Assembly: GCA_020073085.1 (NCBI GenBank)
Contig: JAIQFV010000001.1
Coordinates: 310,001 to 374,000 of the forward strand
Reading direction: 5' to 3'
Origin: Terriglobia bacterium
GTDB lineage: Bacteria > Acidobacteriota > Terriglobia > JAIQFV01
DNA: 64,000 nt
Positions within the stretch are counted from its first letter, which is position 1, and each line of letters starts with the position of its first letter. The notes under the pieces were generated by a model that ran no database searches, was not told the DNA's origin, and was given only the letters and a program-made list of their open reading frames with translations. The translations under genes and the position numbers were made by a program. This document shows, piece by piece, positions 35,803 to 45,415 of the stretch.

Positions 35803-37470
35803 ATGTACACGATTGTCCAACAACGAGCCGATTCTATCTACGACCTGTTCGAGCGCAAGGATGGCGACCCGCATGTCACCCACTACTGCCCCGGGTGCGG
35901 GCATGGCGTCATTCACAAAATGATCGCAGAATGTCTTGACGACCTGGGGGTACAGGACCGGACGATCCTGGTCAGCCCGGTCGGATGCTCCGTTTTCGCC
36001 TACTATTATTTTGATGTGGGGAACGTGCAGGCCCCGCACGGGCGAGCTCCCGCTGTGGCCACAGGCATCAAGCGCTCCCGCCCGGGCTCCATTGTTCTCA
36101 GTTACCAGGGCGATGGGGACCTTGCGGCCATCGGTGGCAACGAAATCCTGCATGCCGCGAACCGGGGAGAAGGCATTACGGTGTTCTTCGTCAACAACGC
36201 CATCTATGGAATGACCGGCGGGCAAATGGCCCCCACGTCCCTGCTCGGTCAGAAGACGACCACCTCTCCCTTCGGGCGAACGGTTCAAAACGAGGGGTAC
36301 CCCATGCGGGTTTGTGAGTTGCTGGCCTCGCTTGAGGCGCCCGTTTACCTCGAACGGACCGCCATTTTCGACAGCAAGAACAACATGCGCACGCGCAAGG
36401 CGATCCGCAAGGCCATCCAGAACCAGATTGACGGCCTGGGCTTTTCGCTGGTGGAAATCCTTTCCCCCTGTCCGACCATCTGGAAGATGACCCCGCAGGA
36501 ATCGCGAAAGTGGCTGAACGAGAATATGATCCCCTACTTTAAGCTGGGCGTGTACCGCGACAAGACGGCGCCGCCGGCGAAAACAGCTGAAACTTTGCAG
36601 GCTGCGTCGGGTAGCTTGAGCGCAGCTTCGGAGGCGGGCCAGACCCCGGCACCCAAGGTGCCGGCCGGCAATGCTGTGGAGCCGAGCTCCCCGCCTCCTG
36701 TCTCTTTCCCGCGGGCCCCGAGAAAAGAGGTGCCTCTCGTCGAGGTTCCCTCCATCCTCGGGATCCGGGCCACTGAACGGCCGGGAGAGACCAGCGGCAG
36801 TGCCGCGCTGCTGGGAAACTACAACGAACGCTCCCGCTTTTATGAGTCGACGGGCTCGCCGGCCACGCCGCGGACGGAAGCCGGCTCTTTCCCGCCCGCC
36901 GTTCCGGAAAAATATCAGAATCCCCAGATCAAGATTGCGGGATTCGGAGGCCAGGGAGTGCTTCTCCTTGGCGAGGTCTTGGCTGAGAGTGGAATGCTAA
37001 GTGGGTATCGGGTCTCTTGGCTTCCCTCGTATGGACCAGAAATGCGGGGTGGCACAGCACATTGCCACGTCCGTCTCTCACAACACGAGATTGGATCGCC
37101 GCTGGTGTCTCGTCCCACCATACTCCTTTCTCTCAACAAACCTTCCTTATTGAAATTCCTGCCGGAAGCGACGCCTGGCGCACTGGTCATCTACAATTCA
37201 TCGTTGATCGATGAGCCGCCAGTGAGAGACGATATCGAAACGGTCCCGCTCTCAGCCACGGAAATTGCTGAGAAAATCGGCTCCCCCAAGGTCACCAATA
37301 TGGTCATGATTGGGGGCTTGATGGCCCGAACGCATCTGCTCTCCAAGGAAACGGTGTTTGCGGCGATCGACGCGCTGGTGAAAAATCAAAAACTGATTGA
37401 AATGAACCGCCGCGCCATTGAAGCAGGCATGCAGGCCGTTCAGGAGATGGAGGCGATCCTTCAGGTCTGA
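35803..37470 (+). CDS. Fused beta-gamma subunit of 2-oxoacid:ferredoxin oxidoreductase (VorA-VorC)
   Basis: A 555-residue fusion. Residues about 1-255 are the TPP-binding beta subunit, with HYCPGCGHGVIHKMI, GCSVFAYYYF and the Mg/TPP motif GDGDLAAIGGNEI. Residues about 256-365 are a low-complexity Ala/Pro/Ser linker. Residues about 370-555 are the gamma subunit, beginning IKIAGFGGQGVLLLGEVL and containing SYGPEMRGGTAHCHVRLS. In most bacteria beta and gamma are separate genes. The frame is continuous with no sign of a sequencing join. ACGGAG precedes the ATG, 64 nt after vorB. Confidence 0.94.
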   Translation: MYTIVQQRADSIYDLFERKDGDPHVTHYCPGCGHGVIHKMIAECLDDLGVQDRTILVSPVGCSVFAYYYFDVGNVQAPHGRAPAVATGIKRSRPGSIVLSYQGDGDLAAIGGNEILHAANRGEGITVFFVNNAIYGMTGGQMAPTSLLGQKTTTSPFGRTVQNEGYPMRVCELLASLEAPVYLERTAIFDSKNNMRTRKAIRKAIQNQIDGLGFSLVEILSPCPTIWKMTPQESRKWLNENMIPYFKLGVYRDKTAPPAKTAETLQAASGSLSAASEAGQTPAPKVPAGNAVEPSSPPPVSFPRAPRKEVPLVEVPSILGIRATERPGETSGSAALLGNYNERSRFYESTGSPATPRTEAGSFPPAVPEKYQNPQIKIAGFGGQGVLLLGEVLAESGMLSGYRVSWLPSYGPEMRGGTAHCHVRLSQHEIGSPLVSRPTILLSLNKPSLLKFLPEATPGALVIYNSSLIDEPPVRDDIETVPLSATEIAEKIGSPKVTNMVMIGGLMARTHLLSKETVFAAIDALVKNQKLIEMNRRAIEAGMQAVQEMEAILQV

Positions 37471-37670
37471 AGGATCCGGGCTGCCGGCGATCAGTCCTGG
37501 TTCGAATTGGCACGAAAACGCAGTAACGGTGGTAAGGGGCTTAGTTGTTGGGCTTTCTACGGTTGTCAGTCCGGCTTCTGCCGGGGGTGCGGGAGTCCCG
37601 TCCCCGGGGCTCCGCGCAGAACCTCATATGAAGTAAACCATTCCAATTTCTAAAGGAGCGAGAAAACCTC

Positions 37671-37928
37671 ATGGCCTTAATGATTACGAACGACTGCATC
37701 TCCTGCGGCGCTTGCGAACCGCCTTGTCCGAATCAGGCAATCTCCCAGGATGGGATCTACGTTATCAACTCGGACCGGTGCACGGAGTGCGTTGGGTTCT
37801 TTGATGAGCCCCAATGTGTTCCGCTGTGTCCGGTCGAGTGCATTGTGCTGAATCCTGACGTGCATGAAACCCCGGAGCAACTGTTGGCCAAGAAGGAGCG
37901 GTTGCACGCGGGCGAGGCCGTCCAGTAG
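37671..37928 (+). CDS. YfhL-type 2[4Fe-4S] ferredoxin
   Basis: An 85-residue ferredoxin with NDCISCGACEPPCPNQAI and a second site CTECVGFFDEPQCVPLCPVE in which an insertion separates the second and third cysteines. This spacing is typical of the YfhL/Alv-type group, whose clusters have very low potential. It is a likely electron carrier for the preceding oxidoreductase. AAAGGAG stands before the ATG. The 200-nt gap from the fusion gene contains no obvious promoter. Confidence 0.93.
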   Translation: MALMITNDCISCGACEPPCPNQAISQDGIYVINSDRCTECVGFFDEPQCVPLCPVECIVLNPDVHETPEQLLAKKERLHAGEAVQ

Positions 37929-38122
37929 AGCGCCCGTGAACTGAAACTGTTCGATCCGATGGACCCGCGGGTGCGCTGTGGGACTTCCTGAATGCCGTGA
38001 TTCTTCCCGGTGTCTTTGAGAGCAACCCGATCAGAGGCCGGACCAGTGAGTGCTGCCGCTTAGCTCCGCAGACCGCCCGCGCATTTTCCCAACGAAGGAT
38101 CATCCCCAAGGAGGAAGCTTCC

Positions 38123-39085
38123 ATGATTCCGCATCCCGAAATCGGAAACGTAATGGTCTTTTTTAAGGGCGAATTCGTCCCCCTCGAGAACGCAAAAGTT
38201 AGTATCCTCACTCAGGCGCTCCACTATGGGACGGCGGTGTTTGAAGGCATTCGGGGGTACTGGGATGCCGAGAGCGAAGACATCTATCTCTTTCGCCTGC
38301 GAGAGCATTACGAGCGCATGAAGCGCAATTGCAACCTGCTCAAGATCAAGCTGCCGTTGTCGGTCAACGAGATGTGTGATTTCAGCGTCGAACTGGTGCA
38401 GCGCAACAAATTCACTGAAAACGTCTACATCCGCCCGCTGGCCTACAAGTCCACCCGGAGCATCGGGGTGCGGCTGGCCACGGATGACGATTTCTTCATT
38501 GTGGCGGTGCCTTTCGGGGACTATCTCGACACCCAGCGCGGGCTCAGCGTCTGCACCTCCTCGTGGCGACGCACCGAGGACAACGCCATCCCGTGCCGGG
38601 GAAAGATCTCCGGCGGTTATGTCAACTGCGCCCTGGCGGCCGACGAAGCTCACTCCAGCGGCTTTGATGAAGCCGTGATGTTGAGCGAGAGCGGCCATGT
38701 CAGCGAGGGTCCGGGCTTCAATATCTTCATGGTGCGCAATCACAAACTGGTGACCCCGGGAGAAACCGAGAACATCCTGGAGGGCATCACGCGCGACTCC
38801 GTGATCCGCCTGGCCGAGGAAGAGCTGCATCTTCCAGTGGAGGTCCGCAAGATTGACCGCAGTGAGCTCTATGTGTGTGACGAACTGTTTTTCTGCGGGA
38901 CCGCTGCACAGATCGCCTCCATCACCTCCGTCGACCGGCGGATGGTCGGAACCGGGGAAATCGGAATGGTGACCCGGGAAGTTCAAAAGTTGTATAATGC
39001 GGTGGTGGTCAACAAATTTCCGAAGTATGCCGAATGGTGTACTCCAGCCTATCGGTACCAGCGTGCCGAGATCGGGATCAGATAA
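38123..39085 (+). CDS. ilvE: Branched-chain amino acid aminotransferase
   Basis: A 320-residue class IV PLP aminotransferase that interconverts Val, Leu and Ile with their 2-oxoacids using glutamate/2-oxoglutarate. It begins NVMVFFKGEFVPLENAKVS and has HYGTAVFEGIRGYW, the PLP lysine in GKISGGYVNCALA and EGPGFNIFMV. The ATG at 38123 is fixed by AAGGAGG 8 nt upstream; the frame extends to 37997 without support. Its products are the natural substrates of a VOR-type oxidoreductase, matching the upstream genes. Confidence 0.95.
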   Translation: MIPHPEIGNVMVFFKGEFVPLENAKVSILTQALHYGTAVFEGIRGYWDAESEDIYLFRLREHYERMKRNCNLLKIKLPLSVNEMCDFSVELVQRNKFTENVYIRPLAYKSTRSIGVRLATDDDFFIVAVPFGDYLDTQRGLSVCTSSWRRTEDNAIPCRGKISGGYVNCALAADEAHSSGFDEAVMLSESGHVSEGPGFNIFMVRNHKLVTPGETENILEGITRDSVIRLAEEELHLPVEVRKIDRSELYVCDELFFCGTAAQIASITSVDRRMVGTGEIGMVTREVQKLYNAVVVNKFPKYAEWCTPAYRYQRAEIGIR

Positions 39086-39210
39086 GTCGGGAATCATAAA
39101 ACGTGACGGCGGTCCGCTTTTCACCGGCGGGCCGCCGCCATCGGCCGAGTTACACTCTCATCGAACGATCGATCCACTCACACCTTAAACCCTTAAACGA
39201 GGAAAAAGTT

Positions 39211-40524
39211 ATGGGCAAAGAGACTCTCACCATTACGGACAACCGGACGGGGAAGACCTACGAAATCCCGATCCAGCACGACACCATCAAGGCGCTCGAC
39301 CTGCGGCAGATTAAAGTCAAACCTGAGGAGTTCGGGATGATGACTTACGATCCGGCCTTTATGAACACGGCCTCCTGCAAGAGCCGGATCACGTTTATTG
39401 ACGGGGACAAGGGCATCTTGCGGTACCGCGGCTATCCGATCGAGCAACTCGCGGAAAAATCCACCTACGTGGAAACCGCCTACCTGCTCATCCATGGGGA
39501 ATTGCCGACCAAAGAGCAACTGGAAGATTGGACGTTCCAGATCAACCACCACACCATTATTCACGAAAACATCAAGAAATTCATGGACGGCTTCCATTAC
39601 GACGCCAACCCCATGGGGATGCTGGTGGGTACGGTCGGCGCCCTTTCCACTTTTTACAAGGACGCCAAGGATATCCATGATCCCGAGAATCGAAAGAAGC
39701 AGATCTACCGGCTGATCGGCAAGATGATTACCCTGTCCGCCTTTGCCTTCCGGCATTCCAAGGGGATGCCCTACGCCTATCCCGACAACGAGCTCAGCTA
39801 TCCCGGCAACTTTCTGAACATGCTGTGGAAGATGACGGAGCCGAAGTTCAAGCCGCATCCGGTGCTGGAACGCGCCCTGGATGTGCTGTTCATCCTGCAC
39901 GCCGACCATGAGCAGAATTGCAGTACCAGCGCCATGCGCGGCGTCGGAAGCTCGCACGTCGATCCCTTTTCAGCCGTCGCGGCGGCAGCGGCGGCGCTGT
40001 ACGGTCCGCTCCACGGCGGCGCCAATGCGGAAGTGCTCTATATGCTGGACGAGATCGGAACCAAGGAGAACATCCCCGCGTTTATCAAGAGCGTCAAGGA
40101 AGGCAAAGGAAAACTGATGGGATTCGGCCATCGCGTCTACAAGAATTTTGACCCTCGTGCCAAAATCATCAAGAAACTCGCCGAGGAAGTCTTTGCCGTG
40201 ACGGGCCGCAATCCAAAGCTCGATATCGCCATGGAACTGGAACGCATCGCCCTGAATGATGAATACTTCATCCAGCGCAAACTCTATGCGAACGTGGATT
40301 TCTACTCGGGTTTGATCTACCAGGCCATGGACTTCCCGATCGATATGTTCCCGGTGCTCTTTGCCATTGGACGCACCTCAGGTTGGATCGCGCAGTGGCA
40401 GGAGATGTTGACGGATCCGGAGCAGAAGATCGCCCGTCCGCGACAAGTTTACCTGGGTTACGAGAGCCGCGATTATCAGCCCCTGGAGGAACGTTCAAAC
40501 GTCGCGGTCAAGACCGCCGTGTAA
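39211..40524 (+). CDS. gltA: Citrate synthase
   Basis: A 437-residue type II-like citrate synthase condensing acetyl-CoA and oxaloacetate. The catalytic residues are visible: His in YGPLHGGANAEVL, His in GFGHRVYKNFDPRAKI and Asp in NVDFYSGLIYQ. HADHEQNCSTSAMRGVGSS is also typical. The start at 39211 follows GAGGAAA; the frame runs to 39103 but that part is not conserved. A GC-rich hairpin (GCCCCGG at 40531-40537 with CCGGGGC at 40554-40560) follows the stop but lacks a T-run. Confidence 0.96.
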   Translation: MGKETLTITDNRTGKTYEIPIQHDTIKALDLRQIKVKPEEFGMMTYDPAFMNTASCKSRITFIDGDKGILRYRGYPIEQLAEKSTYVETAYLLIHGELPTKEQLEDWTFQINHHTIIHENIKKFMDGFHYDANPMGMLVGTVGALSTFYKDAKDIHDPENRKKQIYRLIGKMITLSAFAFRHSKGMPYAYPDNELSYPGNFLNMLWKMTEPKFKPHPVLERALDVLFILHADHEQNCSTSAMRGVGSSHVDPFSAVAAAAAALYGPLHGGANAEVLYMLDEIGTKENIPAFIKSVKEGKGKLMGFGHRVYKNFDPRAKIIKKLAEEVFAVTGRNPKLDIAMELERIALNDEYFIQRKLYANVDFYSGLIYQAMDFPIDMFPVLFAIGRTSGWIAQWQEMLTDPEQKIARPRQVYLGYESRDYQPLEERSNVAVKTAV

Positions 40525-40683
40525 GGGGGTGCCCCGGTCCGGACGGGCGATCGCCGGGGCCGCTTCCCACCAGAGGGGCGAGTTTCAGAGGGGACCGATC
40601 CCGGTTCCGCTGAGAGTACGGAGCGAAGAGGACAAAAAACTGGATACCATTTCATCTCTGCAGACCAGAGGAAGGGGTGATTT

Positions 40684-41163
40684 ATGTCCATCACAAATCG
40701 TCTGAAGGAGTACCTCGAGGCAAACGGGGTATCTTACACCCACTGCACGCACCGGCTGGCCTATACGGCCCAGGGAGTCGCTGCGGCACAACACGTCAAG
40801 GGACGCGAGATGGCGAAGACCGTCATCTTGCGGACCGCAGATAAGTTTTTGATGGCGGTACTGCCTGCCTCTCACAAGGTGGACATCGCCGCCCTCGAAC
40901 ATGCGCTCCCGTTTGAACACGTCTCGCTGGCCACGGAATCAGACTTTGCCGTCCTTTTTCCGGACTGTGAGGTCGGGGCGATGGCTCCCTTTGGCAACCT
41001 GTATGGGCTGCCGGTTTTCGTGGACACTCAACTGACACGCGACACCGAAATCGTGTTCAATGCCGGGACGCATACGGACACGATCCGGATGGGCTACGCC
41101 GATTTCGACCGGCTGGTCCAGCCGACTGTTCTCTCTTTGACTCACCAACTGGTCCCGGCATGA
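40684..41163 (+). CDS. YbaK/ProX-like aminoacyl-tRNA deacylase domain protein
   Basis: A 159-residue single YbaK domain. Family features include YTHCTHRLAYTAQGVAAAQHV, the conserved lysine in MAKTVILRT and VGAMAPFGNLYGLPVFVD. Such proteins hydrolyse mischarged tRNAs (for example Cys-tRNAPro), but many free-standing members are uncharacterised. It lies between citrate synthase and a cytochrome c in the same direction, with no obvious functional link. Confidence 0.9.
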   Translation: MSITNRLKEYLEANGVSYTHCTHRLAYTAQGVAAAQHVKGREMAKTVILRTADKFLMAVLPASHKVDIAALEHALPFEHVSLATESDFAVLFPDCEVGAMAPFGNLYGLPVFVDTQLTRDTEIVFNAGTHTDTIRMGYADFDRLVQPTVLSLTHQLVPA

Positions 41164-41279
41164 TGTCACTGTGGAACAACTCGGCGCGCCCGTGTTCCCC
41201 GACCTGTCCTCCCTGCCTGCGAGCGCCAGGATCAATGGTTTGCCATGACGAGAAGAGGCATTACGGGAAAGGAGTCTTT

Positions 41280-41714
41280 ATGAAGAAGCTCGCTTTGAAC
41301 GCTCTCATCCTTCCGCTTTGCCTGGGCCTATGGGGCGTCGCGTGGACGGCAGCCCAAACCAAGAAAGAGGTGACAGTCAAGACAGAAGCCACAACGGAAC
41401 TGGAGCGCGGCAAGAAGCTCTTCGAAACGAATTGCGCTTCCTGTCACGGCAAGGATGGCAAGGGAAGCGGGCCGGTCGCAGTGGCGATGAAGGCCCCCCC
41501 GACTGATCTGTCTCAAATCGCCAAAAAGAACCAGGGAAAATTCGACGAAGTCCATGTCATGGCCTTCGTGGATGGCGAGAAAGCCATTTCCGCTCATGGG
41601 ACCAGGGAAATGCCCGTGTGGGGGACGCGATTTCGACGCAGCAAAGGATCGATGGAGTCCTCGTTGAACATTTACGTCTTGATGAAGTATATCGAGTCGC
41701 TGCAGGAAAAATGA
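41280..41714 (+). CDS. Exported monohaem c-type cytochrome
   Basis: A 144-residue protein from the ATG at 41280 with a signal peptide (LALNALILPLCLGLWGVAWTAA), one haem motif CASCHG (about residue 49) and a Met ligand candidate in REMPVWGTRF (about 110). The order CxxCH, then Pro-rich, then MPxWG is common in small periplasmic electron carriers. The frame begins upstream at 41160 but only the 41280 start gives a signal peptide. Confidence 0.9.
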   Translation: MKKLALNALILPLCLGLWGVAWTAAQTKKEVTVKTEATTELERGKKLFETNCASCHGKDGKGSGPVAVAMKAPPTDLSQIAKKNQGKFDEVHVMAFVDGEKAISAHGTREMPVWGTRFRRSKGSMESSLNIYVLMKYIESLQEK

Positions 41715-41940
41715 GGGCCTCGAATCGCCGTGTCCATTTTTGCGGGAATCCGCACGCGTAAGGGGGCATGGTTGAGGGAGTCAGGGACGAGCCGGGCTTG
41801 TTCCTCAAGGGAGCATTGAAAAGGATGGTGCAGTGTTGTTACAATAGGGCAGCATGATTTGCTACAACCGATTTGGAGGGTGCCTCATGGATGCCCCCTA
41901 AGTGCCGAATACGTCTTCAAGCGCCAAGAAAGGAGACGTT

Positions 41941-42516
41941 ATGGTTCCGATGTCTTCCCGCCCGGGTCGCCGCGGTCGACTTCACGGCGTTCCCAAGGTT
42001 CAAACCCAAACGGCGGCTGTCCCCCTGCATTCCCCCGGCTCGCAACCTTCGCCGCGTTCCTATCGCATTGATGACGGGTTAGTCGCCCGCGATGTGCACA
42101 CGGCAGGAGAAGCTGTCTGCAGGCAATGCAAGGCGGTTTATCATGGCAAGCGTTGGAGCTACCCGCCCCGGCCGCTGACCCGGTTTAAACAGCTCCCCCG
42201 CGTCGAGTGTCCGGGTTGTCGATTGGAACGCGAGGGGAAAGTGGGTGGCATCGTGAGTCTTTCGGGCGACTTCTTGCCGGGCCATGAGGAAAATATCCTG
42301 TCGCAAATACTCCGCATTGCCCAGCGCGAACGGCAGCGGAATCCGCTGGCCCGCTTGCTGAAGTTCGAGCGCATTGGAGGGGGGCTTTCTGTCTTTACCA
42401 CTCACCGCACGCTCGCTGTCCTGTTGGGAAAGGGCCTGCACCACGCGAACCGCGGGTCGCTCAAAATTCATTGGACCGATCATGACCCCCTCCGCGTGGA
42501 GTGGTCCCGAACGTGA
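41941..42516 (+). CDS. BCAM0308-type zinc-ribbon protein
   Basis: A 191-residue protein from the ATG at 41941, which has AAAGGAG 5 nt upstream. After a basic N-terminus there are two cysteine pairs (CRQC and CPGC) about 40 residues apart, forming a zinc ribbon, then VGGIVSLSGDFLPGHEENI, a helical part and VFTTHRTLAVLLGKGLHHA..GSLKIHW near the end. This agrees with the family named after Burkholderia BCAM0308, reported among low-oxygen-responsive genes, and weakly recalls NMD3-like ribbons. Molecular function is unknown. Confidence 0.75.
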   Translation: MVPMSSRPGRRGRLHGVPKVQTQTAAVPLHSPGSQPSPRSYRIDDGLVARDVHTAGEAVCRQCKAVYHGKRWSYPPRPLTRFKQLPRVECPGCRLEREGKVGGIVSLSGDFLPGHEENILSQILRIAQRERQRNPLARLLKFERIGGGLSVFTTHRTLAVLLGKGLHHANRGSLKIHWTDHDPLRVEWSRT

Positions 42517-42743
42517 AAATCACCCCGCGGCGCATGCGAGGCTCCAGGGTATTCCAAACGGCAGACCCCGCCTGCATTAAGAGCTTCTGAGGAGGACCGC
42601 GCAGTTCGAACCACCGCGCCCGGAGGCTTGAGCCATCCCCTGAACAACGGAACTCCCGGTTCAGGAGTGCGGGGGTTCGTCCCTTTTCAGACAAGACCCA
42701 GTCGTGACCCGTTTTTTCTTCCTACCTACCGAGAGGAGCCGTT

Positions 42744-45029
42744 ATGACCATCCGAAGACAAGATGCACTTAATTACCACGCCTTGGGGCGTCGCGGGAAA
42801 ATCGAAGTGACGCCCAGCAAGCCCTGTCGAACCGCGTTTGATCTCTCCCTGGCTTACACGCCGGGCGTGGCAGAGCCCTGCCGTGAGATCGAAAAAGACA
42901 TCGAGAACGTCTATCGCTATACCGCCAAGGGAAACCTCGTGGCGGTGGTTTCCAACGGCACCGCGGTCTTGGGCCTGGGTGATATCGGGGCGGCCGCCGG
43001 CAAGCCGGTCATGGAAGGGAAAGGGGTCCTCTTCAAGCGTTTCGCCGACATTGACGTCTTTGACTTAGAACTGGATACCCATGATCCTGACGAGATTATC
43101 CGCACCGTTCAACTCCTGGAACCGACCTTTGGCGGCATCAACCTGGAGGATATCAAGGCCCCCGACTGTTTCTACATCGAGGAAACCCTGAAGAAAACGA
43201 TGAAAATCCCCGTGTTTCATGACGATCAGCACGGCACCGCCATCATTTCGGGCGCTGCGCTCATCAATGCCGTCGAGCTCGTGGGAAAGGACATCTCCAA
43301 GGTCCGGGTCGTGTTCAATGGTGCCGGCGCGGCGGGCATCGCCTGTGCCGAACATTACGTCCGTCTGGGAGTGAAGCGTGAAAATGTCACTCTCTGCGAT
43401 TCGAATGGCGTCATTTACAAAGGCCGCGAGAAAGGAATGAACCCGTACAAGCAGCGGTTTGCACAGGACATTTCTTTAAGAACGCTGGCGGACGCCATGA
43501 AAGACGCCGACGTATTCTGCGGAGTGTCGGTCGCCAATTGCGTGACGAAGGACATGGTGCGGTCGATGAATGTCAATCCGATTGTCTTTGCGATGGCCAA
43601 CCCCGACCCCGAAATCACCTATGAGGACGCCAAGGCGGCGCGGAATGACGTCATCATGGCCACCGGCCGAAGCGACTATCCCAACCAGGTGAACAATGTG
43701 CTGGGATTCCCGTTCATCTTTCGCGGCGCCCTGGACGTCCGGGCGACAGCCATCAATGAGGAGATGAAAATAGCCGCGACTCTCGCCCTCGCCTCACTGG
43801 CGAAACAGGATGTCCCCGATACCGTCGTTCGGGCTTATGGAGGAGAACGATTCAAATTCGGCCGGGACTATATCATCCCCAAGCCGTTTGACAGCCGCGT
43901 GTTGATCTGGGAAGCCTCCGCCGTGGCGAAAGCAGCCATGGATAGTGGCGTGGCCCGCGAGCCGGTGAACCTGGACGAATATAAGGAAAAACTGGAACTC
44001 CGCTTGGGAAAGTCCCGAGAACTGATCCGTCACGTTGTCCACAAGGCCCGGAAGGATCCGAAACGAATCGTGTTTCCGGAAGGCGACCATGAGAGAATTC
44101 TGCGGGCCTCCCAAATCCTGATCGACGAGAAAATCGCGAAGCCTATTCTGCTCGGAAGCATCGAGAAGATTACCCAGACCATAAAGGAATTGGACCTGAC
44201 TCTGAAGGGCGCGCAAATCATCGAACCCACTCAATCGCCTCTCTTTGGAAAATATGCCAATGAGTTTTATCAGTTGCGACGGCGCAAGGGCGTCACGCTG
44301 GGCGAGGCCCATGAAATCATGCTGAACCGCAACTACTTCGGGGCCATGATGGTCCATTTCAACGATGCCGACGGGCTGATTTCAGGGATGACGCAGCATT
44401 ATCCCGATACCATCCGGCCGGCGCTCCAGATCCTGAAGACACGGAGCGGCTCCCATCGGGTTTCAGGCCTCTATGTCCTCATGACCAAGCAGGAAACCTT
44501 CTTTTTCGCGGACACCACCGTCAACATCGATCCCACTCCGGATGAACTCGCAGAGATCGCAATGAGCAGCGCCGAGGTCGCCCGGAGCTTCGATATTGAG
44601 CCCCGCATCGCCATGCTTTCATTCTCGAACTTTGGCTCCACCAAACACCCCCTCACCGAGAAAGTGCGTGTGGCCACCGAGATTGTGAAGCAGTTGATGC
44701 CGGAGTTGATGATCGACGGGGAAATGCAGGCGGACACGGCCGTGGTGCCTGAAATCATCAACGAAACCTATCCCTTCTCGACACTTAAGGGCGGGGCAAA
44801 TGTCCTGATCTTCCCCGACCTTCAGTCCGGGAACATCGCGTACAAGTTGATGATGCGCATCGGAGGGGCGGAGGCCATTGGGCCCATCCTCATGGGTATC
44901 GGCCGGCCCGTCCATGTCCTGCAGCGTGGCGCGGAGGTCACTGAGGTCGTCAATATGGCGGCAATCGCCGTCGTCGACGCTCAGTTGTATGAATTCCACC
45001 ACCAGGAGGTTGTTGGAGCAACCCGTTGA
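42744..45029 (+). CDS. maeB: NADP-dependent malic enzyme with C-terminal phosphotransacetylase domain
   Basis: A 761-residue MaeB-type fusion. Residues about 1-430 are the malic enzyme, converting malate to pyruvate, CO2 and NAD(P)[47 protein letters not shown] and [13 protein letters not shown]. Residues about 430-761 are a PTA-like domain ([47 protein letters not shown]), which in characterised MaeB proteins is regulatory, responding to acetyl-CoA, and not catalytic. It is the last gene of the co-directional metabolic cluster. Confidence 0.96.
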   Translation: MTIRRQDALNYHALGRRGKIEVTPSKPCRTAFDLSLAYTPGVAEPCREIEKDIENVYRYTAKGNLVAVVSNGTAVLGLGDIGAAAGKPVMEGKGVLFKRFADIDVFDLELDTHDPDEIIRTVQLLEPTFGGINLEDIKAPDCFYIEETLKKTMKIPVFHDDQHGTAIISGAALINAVELVGKDISKVRVVFNGAGAAGIACAEHYVRLGVKRENVTLCDSNGVIYKGREKGMNPYKQRFAQDISLRTLADAMKDADVFCGVSVANCVTKDMVRSMNVNPIVFAMANPDPEITYEDAKAARNDVIMATGRSDYPNQVNNVLGFPFIFRGALDVRATAINEEMKIAATLALASLAKQDVPDTVVRAYGGERFKFGRDYIIPKPFDSRVLIWEASAVAKAAMDSGVAREPVNLDEYKEKLELRLGKSRELIRHVVHKARKDPKRIVFPEGDHERILRASQILIDEKIAKPILLGSIEKITQTIKELDLTLKGAQIIEPTQSPLFGKYANEFYQLRRRKGVTLGEAHEIMLNRNYFGAMMVHFNDADGLISGMTQHYPDTIRPALQILKTRSGSHRVSGLYVLMTKQETFFFADTTVNIDPTPDELAEIAMSSAEVARSFDIEPRIAMLSFSNFGSTKHPLTEKVRVATEIVKQLMPELMIDGEMQADTAVVPEIINETYPFSTLKGGANVLIFPDLQSGNIAYKLMMRIGGAEAIGPILMGIGRPVHVLQRGAEVTEVVNMAAIAVVDAQLYEFHHQEVVGATR

Positions 45030-45269
45030 AGGTGTTTTGTCGGAATTTCTCTGTCTGAGTGCGGAGGGCTGAAAGGTCGGGCTTTGCCGGTGCCCAGGAT
45101 AAGCTGATCCCCCCGCTGCCGGTGGTTTCAATTCAGCCCTCTCCAAGATCCCAGTGGTCTAACCAAGCGCTGCCCTGTCTTGAACATTACCCTGACCTCT
45201 TTGGAATAATTTACAGCTTCGAAGGTATCTCCGGCCCCCTTGGTCCTCACAGCAAGTCTCACGGGAATG

Positions 45270-45293
45270 TGTTGCGTGCAACAGTTTTGTTGC
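45270..45293. promoter_or_regulatory. Enhancer-like palindrome (UAS), second site
   Basis: TGTTGCGTGCAACA (45270-45283) is a 6-2-6 palindrome, followed by a further half-site TGTTGC at 45288-45293. The centre is about 126 bp upstream of the -24 GG at 45402-45403. The core equals the palindrome at 30189-30200 and the arms next to the activator gene. Confidence 0.65.
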
Positions 45294-45398
45294 GACAAGT
45301 TTTATCCATTGTGTTTCAAGCCAAGAATCATTCCCATTCTTTCATGGTTCTAATTTAAACAATTTAAATGAGATATACTTGAACAAGAAATCCATAAG

Positions 45399-45415
45399 TT
45401 TGGCAAGTCAATTGT
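45399..45415 (+). promoter_or_regulatory. Candidate sigma-54 (-24/-12) promoter, second site
   Basis: TTTGGCAAGTCAATTGT has GG at 45402-45403 and GT at 45414-45415 with 10 nt between, and matches TTGGCA and TTG of the sigma-54 consensus. It differs from the 30305-30321 element at only three positions. The first downstream coding gene is the TPR protein at 45903. Confidence 0.65.

Noticed and set aside
37507-37523. TTGGCACGAAAACGC as a third sigma-54 promoter
   Set aside because: The GG and GC are 9 nt apart, not 10, the -12 part lacks TTGC, and no GTTGC palindrome lies upstream.
38060-39124. 354-codon minus-strand frame
   Set aside because: Antisense shadow of ilvE.
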